From Candidatus Acinetobacter avistercoris (GTDB lineage Bacteria > Pseudomonadota > Gammaproteobacteria > Pseudomonadales > Moraxellaceae), in contig JAHLFF010000124.1 in assembly GCA_018883945.1 (NCBI GenBank), forward strand, positions 1 through 46,742: a stretch of 46,742 nucleotides of DNA. Reading direction: 5' to 3'. Shown piece by piece: positions 1-11,230 of the stretch (position 1 is its first letter; the number at the start of each line of letters is the position of its first letter). Below the pieces are notes generated by a model. It worked only from the letters and a program-made list of their open reading frames with translations, did no database searches and was not told where the DNA came from. The position numbers and the translations under genes are program-made.

Positions 1-692
1 CCCATTATCCGATTCGATTTAACCGCAAAACTCAAAAAGTGTATGCTTTTTCACCGCAACAACAAAAAATCATTGAGCTGAATTGGGCGGATTTACGTTT
101 TTCAGCTGTTAGAGAGGGGGATGAAATTGAATTGAGAGGAAGTGTAGTTAATTCAGAAAATATTGTAGAAGAGGAAATAATTTTTCCATATTTAGCACCT
201 GAATATGAGCCTATGCTTATAGATCAGCATTTAGCGTTCTTTAAAGTCTATATGCAAGGTGATGATTTAGAAAAGATTGATGCAGCTATTCCAGAGTTTT
301 TTGATGTTTATAATAGAAAGCCAACTTTTAAAGAAACCTTTAAACGTGTTTACATGATTAACGATATTGTAGAAAGAGTTCAACAAAAAAGACCAGAAGA
401 AAGATATATGTTGTCAGTGACCTTGAATAGTATTTTTTGGTTGCCAAATTTATTTTTAAGAAGGATGGGACTGATTTTTTCAAAAATCCCGAACTGGCCT
501 GCGCGAATTGAAAAAGAATGTGAGATTGATATTGATGATGCTTATGATTCTAGAAGAAAACAGCGTTATCTTGAACCTTTAATATTTAAATGGGCACAGG
601 TTTTAGTTATAGCTTTGAGTGGATTGATTTTATTTAGCTTGGCGATTGCTTTTTTTACAACACTGGCTTATCTAAGTTGGAACTATAGATAA
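1..692 (+). CDS. 3' part of a membrane-anchored protein, possibly DUF6708
   Basis: The reading frame is open to the left edge: the first complete codon is at position 3 and the residues before the GTG at 39 (HYPIRFNRKTQKVYAF) read as ordinary coding sequence, so the real start lies outside the window and the GTG is only an internal valine. The visible part is about 230 residues. It has a soluble, charged region and a hydrophobic stretch near the C-terminus (about 25 residues with many L/I/F/A, starting near WAQVLVIALSG) that should cross the inner membrane. The PIRFNR-K-KVY phrase and the layout remind me of DUF6708 proteins, some of which sit near type VI secretion genes; that assignment is from memory. 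No function can be given. A strong hairpin terminator follows about 25 bases after the stop. Confidence 0.75.
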   Translation, partial: HYPIRFNRKTQKVYAFSPQQQKIIELNWADLRFSAVREGDEIELRGSVVNSENIVEEEIIFPYLAPEYEPMLIDQHLAFFKVYMQGDDLEKIDAAIPEFFDVYNRKPTFKETFKRVYMINDIVERVQQKRPEERYMLSVTLNSIFWLPNLFLRRMGLIFSKIPNWPARIEKECEIDIDDAYDSRRKQRYLEPLIFKWAQVLVIALSGLILFSLAIAFFTTLAYLSWNYR

Positions 693-714
693 AAGTATAT
701 CTAATTTAAATCAT

Positions 715-743
715 TTTAAAAAAGCCCTTTCGGGCTTTTTTTA
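715..743. terminator. bidirectional rho-independent terminator
   Basis: AAAGCCC (721-727), a TTTC loop, GGGCTTT (732-738), with an A-tract before and a T-tract after. It lies between a rightward gene ending at 692 and a leftward gene ending at 754, so it can end transcription from both sides. Confidence 0.9.
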
Positions 744-753
744 TTTCAATCAA

Positions 754-2169
754 TTAAGGCAACTGCTGAATCGGACTACCACCCAATGCTTGCATCAACG
801 TCACATAAGCATTGTATTGACTCTGTTTGGTGAGCACCAAAGACAAACGTGCATTACGCGTCGTGGCTTGTGCATCCAGTAAATTCTTTAATGCAATGGC
901 ACCATTACGATAACGGACTTCGGTTAAACCTTCTGTTTTTTCAGCCAATTGCACATTACGCTCTTGTAAAGCCACTTGCTTATCCAGTTCATTACATGCC
1001 GAAAGCGCATTTTCGACATCTCCAAACGCTTGATATAAGGTTTGACGATATTGAATAATAGATTTTTCATACTCAAGTTCATTCACTTTCAAGTCACGTT
1101 TCATATCGTTCCATTGTAAAAATGGAAGATTAAGTCCAGCACCTAAAATTGCAGCTGGATTGGACAATACTTGAGACAATGAGGTACTGGCACCACCTGT
1201 AGTAATACTTCCAGTCAAATTAATAGAAGGATAATAACTGGCTGTATTGGCATCTTTATTTGCGAGAGATTTACGCAAACGCAGTTCAGAACTTTTTAAA
1301 TCTGGACGACGCGACAATAAATCCGCAGGTAAACCAGCGCTAATTTGAGGTAAGGCATTGAGGGGCAGTCGCTGTGGTTCAGCAATATTAAGCTGTTGTA
1401 CAGGTTGCTGTAATAACACGGCCAATGCTGTACGTGTTTCAACTTTTTGTTGCTCAATCTCACTTAAGTTTGCTTTTTGACTTTGCACAGCTTGTTCAGC
1501 TGAGGTTAAATCAAGACCCGACACGGCACCAGCACTATACTGTGAGCGAACCAACTGATAGGTTTTTTCGGTACTTGCAAGATTTTGTTGAGCAACCGTA
1601 TAGCGCTCATTCAAATAACCCAACTGCCAATACAAGCGAGCTGTGGTCGCAATTAAACTTTGTGCTGTGGCTTGTAAATCTTGTTCAGACGCAAGTGCTT
1701 CCCATCGCGCTGCTTCAGTTTGATTCGCCAATTTACCAAATAAATCCAGCTCATAACTTAAGCCTGGATAGTTCAGCGAAATACCATTAGAAGAGTCGCC
1801 ATCCCCATCTAAACTAAAACGATGTCCCACAGATGCACCTGCGTTTCCTATGCGAACACCTTGTTGACTTTGGCTCTGTCTCGCGAGAATACGAGCCTGT
1901 TGCAAATTAATACCTGCTACAGCCAAATCTGAGTTGGCAATTAAGACCTGATTGACCAAATTATTCAGTTGAGCATCATTAAACAGGGTCCACCACTGAT
2001 CTGCATAGGCATCAGAACGAACTTGCTGCTGGATGGCTTTGCTATTTTGGAAGCTATTGGGTATTTGAACACCCGGCTGTTCATAAGGTGTTTTGACCAT
2101 AGCTGCACAGCCGAACATCGATCCACTTAAGATCAATACCGTTGTTAGTTTGGTTAAGTTCATACGCAT
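754..2169 (-). CDS. Outer-membrane efflux channel (NodT/TolC family), MacAB partner
   Basis: Outer-membrane factor that should form the exit duct for the MacAB pump encoded just upstream; it trimerises as a beta-barrel plus periplasmic alpha-helical tunnel. The sequence has the two long repeated OEP halves with Gln/Ala-rich heptad-like helices (for example LLQARILARQSQSQQG-type segments) and the typical end of NodT proteins. The N-terminus is a signal peptide ending in a cysteine (GSMFGC), which suggests a lipoprotein although Phe at -2 is unusual for a lipobox. I place the start at 2169 (M-R-M-N-L-T) because AAGGA lies 7 bases upstream; the longer frame from 2202 would overlap macB. The length of 471 residues is normal. 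It lies 13 bases after the macB stop and ends the operon. An adeC/adeK-like name is possible, but I cannot fix the symbol. Confidence 0.9.
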   Translation of the reverse strand: MRMNLTKLTTVLILSGSMFGCAAMVKTPYEQPGVQIPNSFQNSKAIQQQVRSDAYADQWWTLFNDAQLNNLVNQVLIANSDLAVAGINLQQARILARQSQSQQGVRIGNAGASVGHRFSLDGDGDSSNGISLNYPGLSYELDLFGKLANQTEAARWEALASEQDLQATAQSLIATTARLYWQLGYLNERYTVAQQNLASTEKTYQLVRSQYSAGAVSGLDLTSAEQAVQSQKANLSEIEQQKVETRTALAVLLQQPVQQLNIAEPQRLPLNALPQISAGLPADLLSRRPDLKSSELRLRKSLANKDANTASYYPSINLTGSITTGGASTSLSQVLSNPAAILGAGLNLPFLQWNDMKRDLKVNELEYEKSIIQYRQTLYQAFGDVENALSACNELDKQVALQERNVQLAEKTEGLTEVRYRNGAIALKNLLDAQATTRNARLSLVLTKQSQYNAYVTLMQALGGSPIQQLP

Positions 2170-2182
2170 TTTATTTTCCTTA

Positions 2183-4162
2183 TTATTCTCTAGACAGCGC
2201 ATCGACAGGATTCAAACGTGCAGCATTACGTGCAGGGATGAAGCCGAATACAATACCAATTAAACTTGAGCAAACAAATGCAGCAATAATAGATGTCGTT
2301 GAATACGCCATTTGGAAGGTGCCACCGGCAAAATGTGTGATCAACTGACCAATGCCTAAAGAGAGCAACACACCTAAAATACCACCTAAAATACAGACCA
2401 AAACGGCTTCAATCAAAAACTGCTGTAAGATATCACTTTGTCGTGCGCCTACTGCCATGCGTACCCCAATTTCTTGTGTACGTTCTGTGACAGAAACAAG
2501 CATAATATTCATAACGCCAATGCCGCCGACCACCAATGAAATGACAGCAATAGCTGAAATTAAGAGGGTCATTGTGGCAGTGGTTTGTTGAATGGTTTCA
2601 CGAATACTGTCGGCATTCTGAGTGAAAACATCTTGAGCACCGTGACGCTGAACCAAAAGATTTAATATGGCATTTTCAGCAACGGCACTTGGGTATTCAT
2701 CTTTTATACGCACAATGATGCTACGTACATTGGATTGACCTAGCATACGACTCATGACAGTAGAGTAGGGCAGATATACATTTAAACTGTCGTTATTACC
2801 CATCATGCTTTTTTGTGCATCAATGACACCAATGACTCGGCTTGGTACGCTACCCAATAAAATCACTTGTCCAATTGGATTGCTTCCATCTGCAAAGAAG
2901 GTGTTTTTGGTATTGTCATCAATTACCACATCTTGAGCTTGCTCAACGACGCTTTGCTTATCAAACGGTTGTCCAGACTGAAAGGTTAATCCTTTCACAT
3001 AGAAGAAATCTTCACTGACACCATTAACCGTAGCAGAAGCTTCAATGTCTTTAAATCGCCCCGTAACACTGCTGGTGACGGAAGGGCTCACGCCATCGAC
3101 ATAGGGTTGTTCTGATAATGCTTCAGCATCAGCAGGAATCAAGGTTTTAGTTTGAGAAGATCTGGAGTTATCACCAAAACCTCGACCTTGGAAAACGGTA
3201 ATGGTGTTGGTGCCTAAGCTACTGATATTTTCTAAAATTTGTTTTTGAGAGCCATTGCCAAGTGCAACCACCGAGACGACAGAGGCAATACCAATAATAA
3301 TCCCGAGCATGGTTAAGAACGTACGCATGCGATGCGCATTCATAGCCAATAACGCCATGCGGAAGGTTTCACCGAGACGATCAACTGCAGAACGCCAAGA
3401 CGAAATTTTCTTTTGGTTGCTCCGAACCAAAGCTTGCTTCTCTAGAGGAGCATCGTTGGTTTCAGGAATATTGGGTTCATCAGAAATGATATTACCGTCT
3501 GAGATTTCAATAATTCGTGTGGCATTTTTAGCAACATTATGATCATGGGTCACCAAAATAATAGTATGACCTTTGGCATTAAGTTCACGTAAAATACGCA
3601 TCACCTCAATACCACTATTCTTATCCAAAGCACCTGTTGGTTCATCGGCAAGAATCACGTCACCGCCATTCATGAGAGCACGTGCAATAGAAACACGTTG
3701 TTGCTGCCCCCCTGAAAGCTGACTTGGGCGGTTTTGAGTTTTATCGCCCAAGCCCAAATCGGTCAAAATCTCTTTAGCACGTTTTTGGCGTTCGCTTGAT
3801 TCAGCACCTGCATAAATTGAAGGCACTTCGACATTACCGGCAGCATCCAGATCGCCCAGCAAGTGATAACGTTGGAAAATAAAACCAAAATACTCACGAC
3901 GTAACTGTGCCAGCTCATCAGCTTCAAGTTCGCGTGTTTCTCGACCTTTGACTTTGTAACTACCGTGGGTTGGCTTATCTAAGCAACCCAAAATATTCAT
4001 CAAGGTCGATTTACCAGAACCTGATTGGCCCACAATGGCAACCAATTCACCTGGATAAATCTCTAAATTTACACCTTTTAGAATTTGAACCGTCGATTCA
4101 CCCGCAGGGAATTCACGGATCAAATTCTTCACCTCAAGCAGAGGCTGCTGATTTTGATTCAT
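2183..4162 (-). CDS. macB: MacB: ABC transporter ATPase/permease of a tripartite exporter
   Basis: Inner-membrane ATP-driven component of the MacAB-channel pump (macrolides, peptides, lipid-like substrates in the family). The nucleotide-binding domain comes first: Walker [10 protein letters not shown] near residue 44, signature LSGGQQQR near 150, Walker [13 protein letters not shown] near 170, H-loop VTHDH near 205. A linker follows, then the first membrane helix ([20 protein letters not shown], about 285-305), a large periplasmic MacB_PCD domain, and three C-terminal helices of the FtsX type ending in NPVDALSRE. At 659 residues it is close to the usual ~650. macA ends 2 bases upstream, so translation is probably coupled, and the outer-membrane gene follows 13 bases downstream. 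The assignment is very secure at family level; substrate is not readable. Confidence 0.96.
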   Translation of the reverse strand: MNQNQQPLLEVKNLIREFPAGESTVQILKGVNLEIYPGELVAIVGQSGSGKSTLMNILGCLDKPTHGSYKVKGRETRELEADELAQLRREYFGFIFQRYHLLGDLDAAGNVEVPSIYAGAESSERQKRAKEILTDLGLGDKTQNRPSQLSGGQQQRVSIARALMNGGDVILADEPTGALDKNSGIEVMRILRELNAKGHTIILVTHDHNVAKNATRIIEISDGNIISDEPNIPETNDAPLEKQALVRSNQKKISSWRSAVDRLGETFRMALLAMNAHRMRTFLTMLGIIIGIASVVSVVALGNGSQKQILENISSLGTNTITVFQGRGFGDNSRSSQTKTLIPADAEALSEQPYVDGVSPSVTSSVTGRFKDIEASATVNGVSEDFFYVKGLTFQSGQPFDKQSVVEQAQDVVIDDNTKNTFFADGSNPIGQVILLGSVPSRVIGVIDAQKSMMGNNDSLNVYLPYSTVMSRMLGQSNVRSIIVRIKDEYPSAVAENAILNLLVQRHGAQDVFTQNADSIRETIQQTTATMTLLISAIAVISLVVGGIGVMNIMLVSVTERTQEIGVRMAVGARQSDILQQFLIEAVLVCILGGILGVLLSLGIGQLITHFAGGTFQMAYSTTSIIAAFVCSSLIGIVFGFIPARNAARLNPVDALSRE

Positions 4163-4164
4163 GA

Positions 4165-5514
4165 TTACATTCTCATCGGACCAGCATTACCACGGGCACC
4201 ACGTTTAGCGGCATCATTTGAAGTGTCAGAACCATCTGCGATCACAACCTGATCACCTTCTTTTAAACCACGGATAACTTGTGCTGTTGCTCGATTATTC
4301 AAGCCAATCAACACAGATGTTGGCTTTACAGTTCCATCTTCTTGTAATACGCGAACCATGGCGACAGAGGCTTTACCTTGATCGACTAAGAGTTTTTCTT
4401 GGTCATTCAGTTCTAAGCGTTTTGGACGATCACTTGCAGCGCGGTCACTGTTTTGTTCTTTCTTACGTTCAGTATTTGCTGGTCGTTCACCCTGAGCATT
4501 GCCACCACGTTGACGTTGCGGTCGGTTAGAGGTTTGCACCGCAGATGATGGAATGGTTAAGGCATTTTTCGCTTCATCTAGAATGATATAAACCTGTGCC
4601 GTCATATCAATACGTAATTTTCCATCTTCATTGGGAACATCGAATAGGGCATTGTAGTAAATAGCCGTACTTGAACTCGAGGTTGAGTTGTTATTGGTTT
4701 CAGTGTTAATCGAGTTTGGTGCAGGTTCCACTTGACGCAAGGTCGCATAATGTTTCTTTTCACTGTTGCCTAAAGTGGTGAAATACACCTTTTGACCTTT
4801 TTCAACACGCATTACATCCGCTTCAGAAATTTCTGCTTTAACCGTCATAGTGTCTAAAGTTGCAAGCTTAACAATCGTCGGTGCGCTTTGATTGGCATTC
4901 ACCGTTTGACCTTCTTCGGTCACGATCGCCACAATCGTCCCATCCATTGGAGCAACGATACGGGTATAACCCAAATCTTCTTTGGTGGTCGCTAGCGTTA
5001 ATCTTGATTGTTCAATTTGAGAATTGATTGCAATGATTTCAGCTTGTGCCGTTTTATAACTCGCCAGCGCAGATTCGAGTTCAGCGCGAGAGGTCGCATC
5101 TTGTGCGAACATAGCTTGTTGACGTTTATATTCGGCTTCAACCTTAGCTAAATTGGCTTGTCTAACGGTCAATTGAGCGAGTTGATTTTTAATGCTGGCT
5201 TCTGCTGTTTTCAGTTCATTTTCCTGACGGACCGAATCAATTTGGGCAATCAAATCACCCTGTTTAACTTGGTCGCCCAACTGAACATACATTTTTTTGA
5301 CTTGACCTGAAACCTGTGCACCGACGCTCACCATTTTAGTTGCTTCGAGTACACCTGTTGCGAGTACAGAGTTTTCAATATCACCACGCGTGACTGCTGC
5401 GCTAATATATTGTGGCTTGTCATCTTTGGGTTTAAAGAAAGTCCAAGCTAAAAATGCCAATGCTATGGCGATCACGACTGCAATAATGAGTTTTACTGGT
5501 TTTATTTTTTGCAT
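4165..5514 (-). CDS. macA: MacA: periplasmic adaptor (membrane fusion protein)
   Basis: Adaptor linking MacB to the outer-membrane channel. A single N-terminal membrane anchor ([20 protein letters not shown], about 7-27) is followed by the barrel-sandwich/lipoyl half ([19 protein letters not shown]), a coiled-coil hairpin (about 95-175), the second lipoyl half ([13 protein letters not shown]), a beta-barrel and a membrane-proximal domain with GLKEGDQVV near the end. At 449 residues it is longer than E. coli MacA (371). The extra length is mainly an Arg/Gln/Asn-rich low-complexity insert at about 330-375 and a Gly/Arg-rich tail after [11 protein letters not shown]. First gene of macA-macB-channel. 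No clear Shine-Dalgarno precedes this ATG. A downstream start would remove the membrane anchor. Confidence 0.95.
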   Translation of the reverse strand: MQKIKPVKLIIAVVIAIALAFLAWTFFKPKDDKPQYISAAVTRGDIENSVLATGVLEATKMVSVGAQVSGQVKKMYVQLGDQVKQGDLIAQIDSVRQENELKTAEASIKNQLAQLTVRQANLAKVEAEYKRQQAMFAQDATSRAELESALASYKTAQAEIIAINSQIEQSRLTLATTKEDLGYTRIVAPMDGTIVAIVTEEGQTVNANQSAPTIVKLATLDTMTVKAEISEADVMRVEKGQKVYFTTLGNSEKKHYATLRQVEPAPNSINTETNNNSTSSSSTAIYYNALFDVPNEDGKLRIDMTAQVYIILDEAKNALTIPSSAVQTSNRPQRQRGGNAQGERPANTERKKEQNSDRAASDRPKRLELNDQEKLLVDQGKASVAMVRVLQEDGTVKPTSVLIGLNNRATAQVIRGLKEGDQVVIADGSDTSNDAAKRGARGNAGPMRM

Positions 5515-5547
5515 GGTTATATTGAAAACACTGAAAAATTATGCAAA

Positions 5548-5553
5548 TTATAA
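5548..5553 (-). promoter_or_regulatory. possible -10 box of the macAB operon
   Basis: On the minus strand the holA-macA gap contains TATAAT about 35 bases upstream of the macA start. No good -35 hexamer is evident at 16-18 bases, so this is only a candidate. Confidence 0.35.
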
Positions 5554-5636
5554 GGTTCAATTGAGGATAAAAAGTGAATTTTTTAAAATGATATAAGGAA
5601 TATTGTGTTGAGACAGTGAATTTTAACTGTTTAGGA

Positions 5637-6626
5637 TTAGACTGCGAACAGCGTACGTCCACAGAGTTCTGCAATACATTGTTGAATTAAGTGTTGAGGG
5701 TTTTCTTTACTTTTGCCTTTAATCGCAGCATCTACACGTAATAGAAGCTGAGGCCAAGTCAGAAATTGTTGTGGATTCAAGCGGCGTAAAGCTTGTTGAT
5801 ACACACTGACTTTGTTTTTCCAGATACCCAATTGCAAGGCATTTTGAGGTTGTTCAAAGAGTTGCATCAGTAAACGCATTTCTTTGCTGATGGTCCACAA
5901 AATTAAACTATAGGGTTCGCCAGACTCCATTAAATACTGAAAAGTTTTGATCGATTGGGCCAAGTTGCCTTGGATCATTGCATCACTTAAATCAAAAGTA
6001 CTGTAGCGAGACTGGTCTTGAAGACACTCATCTAAATGCTCAATCTGGATATGCTGCTGCTCAGGAAAAGTATCGGCAACGCGCATCAAACTGTTCTTAG
6101 CCGCAAGAAGGTTATGTTCGTGATGTGCTTCGAGCCATTGCCAAGCATTTTGATCCAGTTGGATTCCGAGTTTGTCAGCTTCAAGCGCCAAAATACGCTG
6201 ACGATCTTGCGCATAGTTTGCTGTTAGTGCAACCACGACGCCATTGGCTTCGACCACTTGGAAAAAAGCTGATTTAAGACTGCCGCTGTCTTGTTTCGGC
6301 ATAATGATCACCAATAAGTTGTGTTCATTATGCTGAATATAGTTTTTTAATAATTTGAGCGTATTGGCATCTGGCTTTATGTTGCCATGCACTTCAATGG
6401 CTAAGTTTTGGGAAAATAGCGATAAACTATTTAATGCATTAAATACATTTTTCCAATCCCCAACATTACTAATGTCGTAGCGTTCACGCTCAATCTGATG
6501 TTGAGTCCAATTTTCACGAAAAGCATCGATCAAGTTCTGTTCGAGTAACGGTTCTTGACCATGCAAAATCCAAGCACCACGCGCCTGATCTACACGTTTT
6601 AAAGCTTGGAGATAATCTAATTTCAT
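5637..6626 (-). CDS. holA: DNA polymerase III delta subunit
   Basis: Delta subunit of the clamp loader, which opens the beta sliding clamp during replication. The 329-residue length, the N-terminal YLQALKRVDQARGAWILHGQEPLLEQ block (degenerate AAA+ domain I with no Walker A lysine, normal for delta), the IIMPKQD-type central strand and the C-terminal helical collar domain (YSLILWTISKEMRLLMQL) all fit HolA. It follows lptE by 39 bases in the same direction, the conserved leuS-lptE-holA order of gammaproteobacteria. No strong ribosome binding site is visible before the ATG. The macA promoter region follows. Confidence 0.95.
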   Translation of the reverse strand: MKLDYLQALKRVDQARGAWILHGQEPLLEQNLIDAFRENWTQHQIERERYDISNVGDWKNVFNALNSLSLFSQNLAIEVHGNIKPDANTLKLLKNYIQHNEHNLLVIIMPKQDSGSLKSAFFQVVEANGVVVALTANYAQDRQRILALEADKLGIQLDQNAWQWLEAHHEHNLLAAKNSLMRVADTFPEQQHIQIEHLDECLQDQSRYSTFDLSDAMIQGNLAQSIKTFQYLMESGEPYSLILWTISKEMRLLMQLFEQPQNALQLGIWKNKVSVYQQALRRLNPQQFLTWPQLLLRVDAAIKGKSKENPQHLIQQCIAELCGRTLFAV

Positions 6627-6665
6627 AGTTTTAGCTTATTGGGTTTCAACTGTTTCGGTTTCAGC

Positions 6666-7229
6666 TTATTCGGTTTCAGTTACAGCAGTAGGAACATTCT
6701 GCTGGATCGGCAACTGCACATTCGGTTGAGCTTTTGAAAGACGATTTGCAGCAATCTGACGAGTCATTTGCTGGGCGATATCATCAATTAAAATTTGGCT
6801 TAGATATTTATTTTGTTGATCATCTGTATTTACAGTCGCCACATTATATTGATAAGTACGCGTTGCCGTTACAGTTCGTGGCTCAGTAATCGGAGTGCCT
6901 AGACGATCTTCGATTTGAAAAGTCACGGACAAACGTAATAGAACTTCAATTAAGCTACCATTCAGCTCATGACGAATAGGCTTATAGTCCAATACGCGAA
7001 GTACATAGGCGTCTTCAGCATTGCTCAGTTGAACTCCTGTTGCGGTTAAATACACGCTAAGTTTCTTTTCAAGCTCTGAAGATGTTGCAGGTAAAATGAG
7101 TTGTAGTTTGGTATAAACCAAAGGCGTCGCCGTTGGATTCGTTCCCTTTAAATGAAAACCACAGCCGACTAAGCCTGCACTTAAGCCCAAAGTTAAAACA
7201 ACTGCTGCTAAACGTTTGCCTAAATGCAT
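6666..7229 (-). CDS. lptE: LptE: LPS-assembly outer-membrane lipoprotein
   Basis: Plug lipoprotein of the LptD translocon that inserts lipopolysaccharide or lipooligosaccharide in the outer leaflet. Start placed at 7229 (MHLGKRLAAVV) because GAGGA lies about 7 bases upstream and a signal peptide with lipobox LVGC follows directly; the frame runs open to 7295 but those residues look non-coding. GCGFHLKG after the modified Cys and IDDIAQQMTRQI near the C-terminus are typical LptE features. Length 187 residues. The TAA stop at 6666 is followed in frame by nine further codons (AETETVETQ) to a second TAA at 6636, partly repeating the last residues TETE; the stop may be a recent change, or the repeat may be neutral. 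holA follows. Confidence 0.93.
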   Translation of the reverse strand: MHLGKRLAAVVLTLGLSAGLVGCGFHLKGTNPTATPLVYTKLQLILPATSSELEKKLSVYLTATGVQLSNAEDAYVLRVLDYKPIRHELNGSLIEVLLRLSVTFQIEDRLGTPITEPRTVTATRTYQYNVATVNTDDQQNKYLSQILIDDIAQQMTRQIAANRLSKAQPNVQLPIQQNVPTAVTETE

Positions 7230-7292
7230 GAGTTTTCCTCTGTCGTTCCCAAATCGGGATTTATCTATATATTCTAGATCAGATTGTAAAGT

Positions 7293-7321
7293 CAAAGCCC
7301 GTTGAATAACAACGGGCTTTG
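7293..7321 (-). terminator. hairpin between leuS and lptE
   Basis: Perfect 12-bp stem CAAAGCCCGTTG / CAACGGGCTTTG with an AATAA loop. It lies after leuS and before lptE on the minus strand. The T-run on the minus strand is interrupted, so it may attenuate rather than stop transcription, leaving lptE partly on its own promoter. Confidence 0.65.
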
Positions 7322-7397
7322 TTTGGGAATTGTTTTTAATTCCTTAATCTTGTTCATCTCAACCTTCTTTCAAAAGACAAAGATTAAGCTGAGCAAG

Positions 7398-7440
7398 GTG
7401 AGACAGTGGATCTCTCACTAATTCTCTCCCGAAAGGAGAG
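7398..7440. other. two small adjacent hairpins downstream of leuS
   Basis: GTGAGA (7398-7403) can pair with TCTCAC (7413-7418), and CTCTCC (7424-7429) pairs with GGAGAG (7435-7440) around a CGAAA loop. Neither has a T-tract. They lie directly after the leuS stop and may protect the 3' end of its mRNA; no further role is visible. Confidence 0.4.
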
Positions 7441-7454
7441 GATCTCATCAGGCT

Positions 7455-10106
<2,652 letters not shown>

Positions 10107-10280
10107 TTACGGTGAAAAGTTTGTTGCACAGCATAGCGCAAAATGCAGTGAAAAGTGAATTTTGCGGAACTGAATATGATGAAAAAATAAATTATTAACA
10201 GCGCTTTGAATTAATCATAAAACTAAGTTCTTACACGACAGTCATAAGTGACAGCCATCCCTAGTCGTGATATGTAATTA

Positions 10281-10661
10281 CTACTTGCGTTGTAAGGCTT
10301 CATTTGCTTCGCGCTGCTGAGAATCAATTTCAGATACATTTCCACGTGTGCTTGCATGTGTCGTTGGCTGGGTCGAGGACTGACCAGATGGATTCTGGCT
10401 TTCATGACTTTCTTTGCTTTGTTGTGGATTTACATTTACAGGGGTTTGGGTTGCTGCAGGTTGACCTTGCCAACCATAGGTTTCGACTTTACCTTTTTTC
10501 TTCGCTGCTTTAGGTGGAGGCGTGGCGGTGTAATGGGTCGAGCCATTGCTATCGACCCATTTATAATATTCTTTAGCAAAAGTCTGATTCGCCGTAAAAA
10601 TAGCCGTGCTGGTTAAAATGACATAGAGCGCGATACTTTTTAAAGGATTGTATTGATTCAT
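10281..10661 (-). CDS. DUF4124 domain secreted protein
   Basis: Small 126-residue protein with a signal peptide (MNQYNPLKSIALYVILTS, cleavage probably after TFA), then the DUF4124 core KEYYKWVDSNGSTHYTATPPP at about 30-50, followed by a Gln/Ser/Thr/Pro-rich, probably disordered tail. The KWVD-DGxxHY phrase is the family signature; these proteins are exported and their function is unknown. It has about 190 bases to leuS downstream and a 570-base gap upstream that separates it from the divergent ilvI, so its promoter must lie in that gap. Confidence 0.85.
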   Translation of the reverse strand: MNQYNPLKSIALYVILTSTAIFTANQTFAKEYYKWVDSNGSTHYTATPPPKAAKKKGKVETYGWQGQPAATQTPVNVNPQQSKESHESQNPSGQSSTQPTTHASTRGNVSEIDSQQREANEALQRK

Positions 10662-11230
10662 AAGTCATACCTGTACGTCGTAATCGGGTGGTTTGCTGGT
10701 CATTTGATAAAAAATTATTTCACATTGAATGATATGAATTATTTTAAATTGCTTTACTTAAATTGATTTTATTTTAATCAGATGGATTTGACTATCAATA
10801 AAACTTTTGAATTTGAGAATCTTAGTAAGTAATTGATTTTTTGCTTATATGTAATATAACCAAAAGTTATAGTTTGAAAAACCTTCGCTTGGTAAATAAA
10901 CAATAAAAAGAGCAAGACAAACCTTGACTTTGGGCCTTAAAATAACTAAAAATGCTGCTTTAGTTTTATATGTTTTATTCGATCACCCTTCGAATAAAGT
11001 ACATAGCTCGTAATAACACTTATTCTAAGCTGAGTAGGTGCAATCGCAAAAATATGTTTATCCCAACATGTTGATTATGCAATCACAACTTAAACGGTTG
11101 TGAGCCCAAAAAATTTTTATTACGGCAAAAACTGGAAATATGTGTGCTATAACAGTGCATACAAATTAATGAATGAATCACAGTTTATGTCTCCCATAAA
11201 TGATGTGAATATAAGATTAGGGTGAATACG
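10662..11230. other. divergent intergenic region upstream of DUF4124 and ilvI genes
   Basis: About 570 AT-rich bases with no convincing gene. It should hold the promoters for both flanking genes. TCACAAC (11083-11089) and GTTGTGA (11097-11103) form a 7-bp hairpin followed by GCCC and an A/T run, resembling a weak terminator ahead of the ilvI promoter candidate. No T-box-like or riboswitch fold could be recognised by eye. Confidence 0.5.
11148..11153 (+). promoter_or_regulatory. possible extended -10 box of the ilvI operon
   Basis: TGCTATAAC: a TGn extension directly before TATAAC, about 75 bases before the ilvI start. An extended -10 tolerates a weak -35, and none is obvious here. Confidence 0.4.

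Noticed and set aside
5432..5674. 80-codon leftward ORF between holA and macA
   Set aside because: It overlaps macA's N-terminus and holA's end in another frame and has no ribosome site.
11068..11103. 11-codon frame rich in Leu/Ile before ilvI, overlapping a hairpin, as an attenuation leader
   Set aside because: No ribosome site precedes it, it lies upstream of the best -10 candidate, and there is no run of Ile/Val/Leu codons nor a clear terminator with T-tract.
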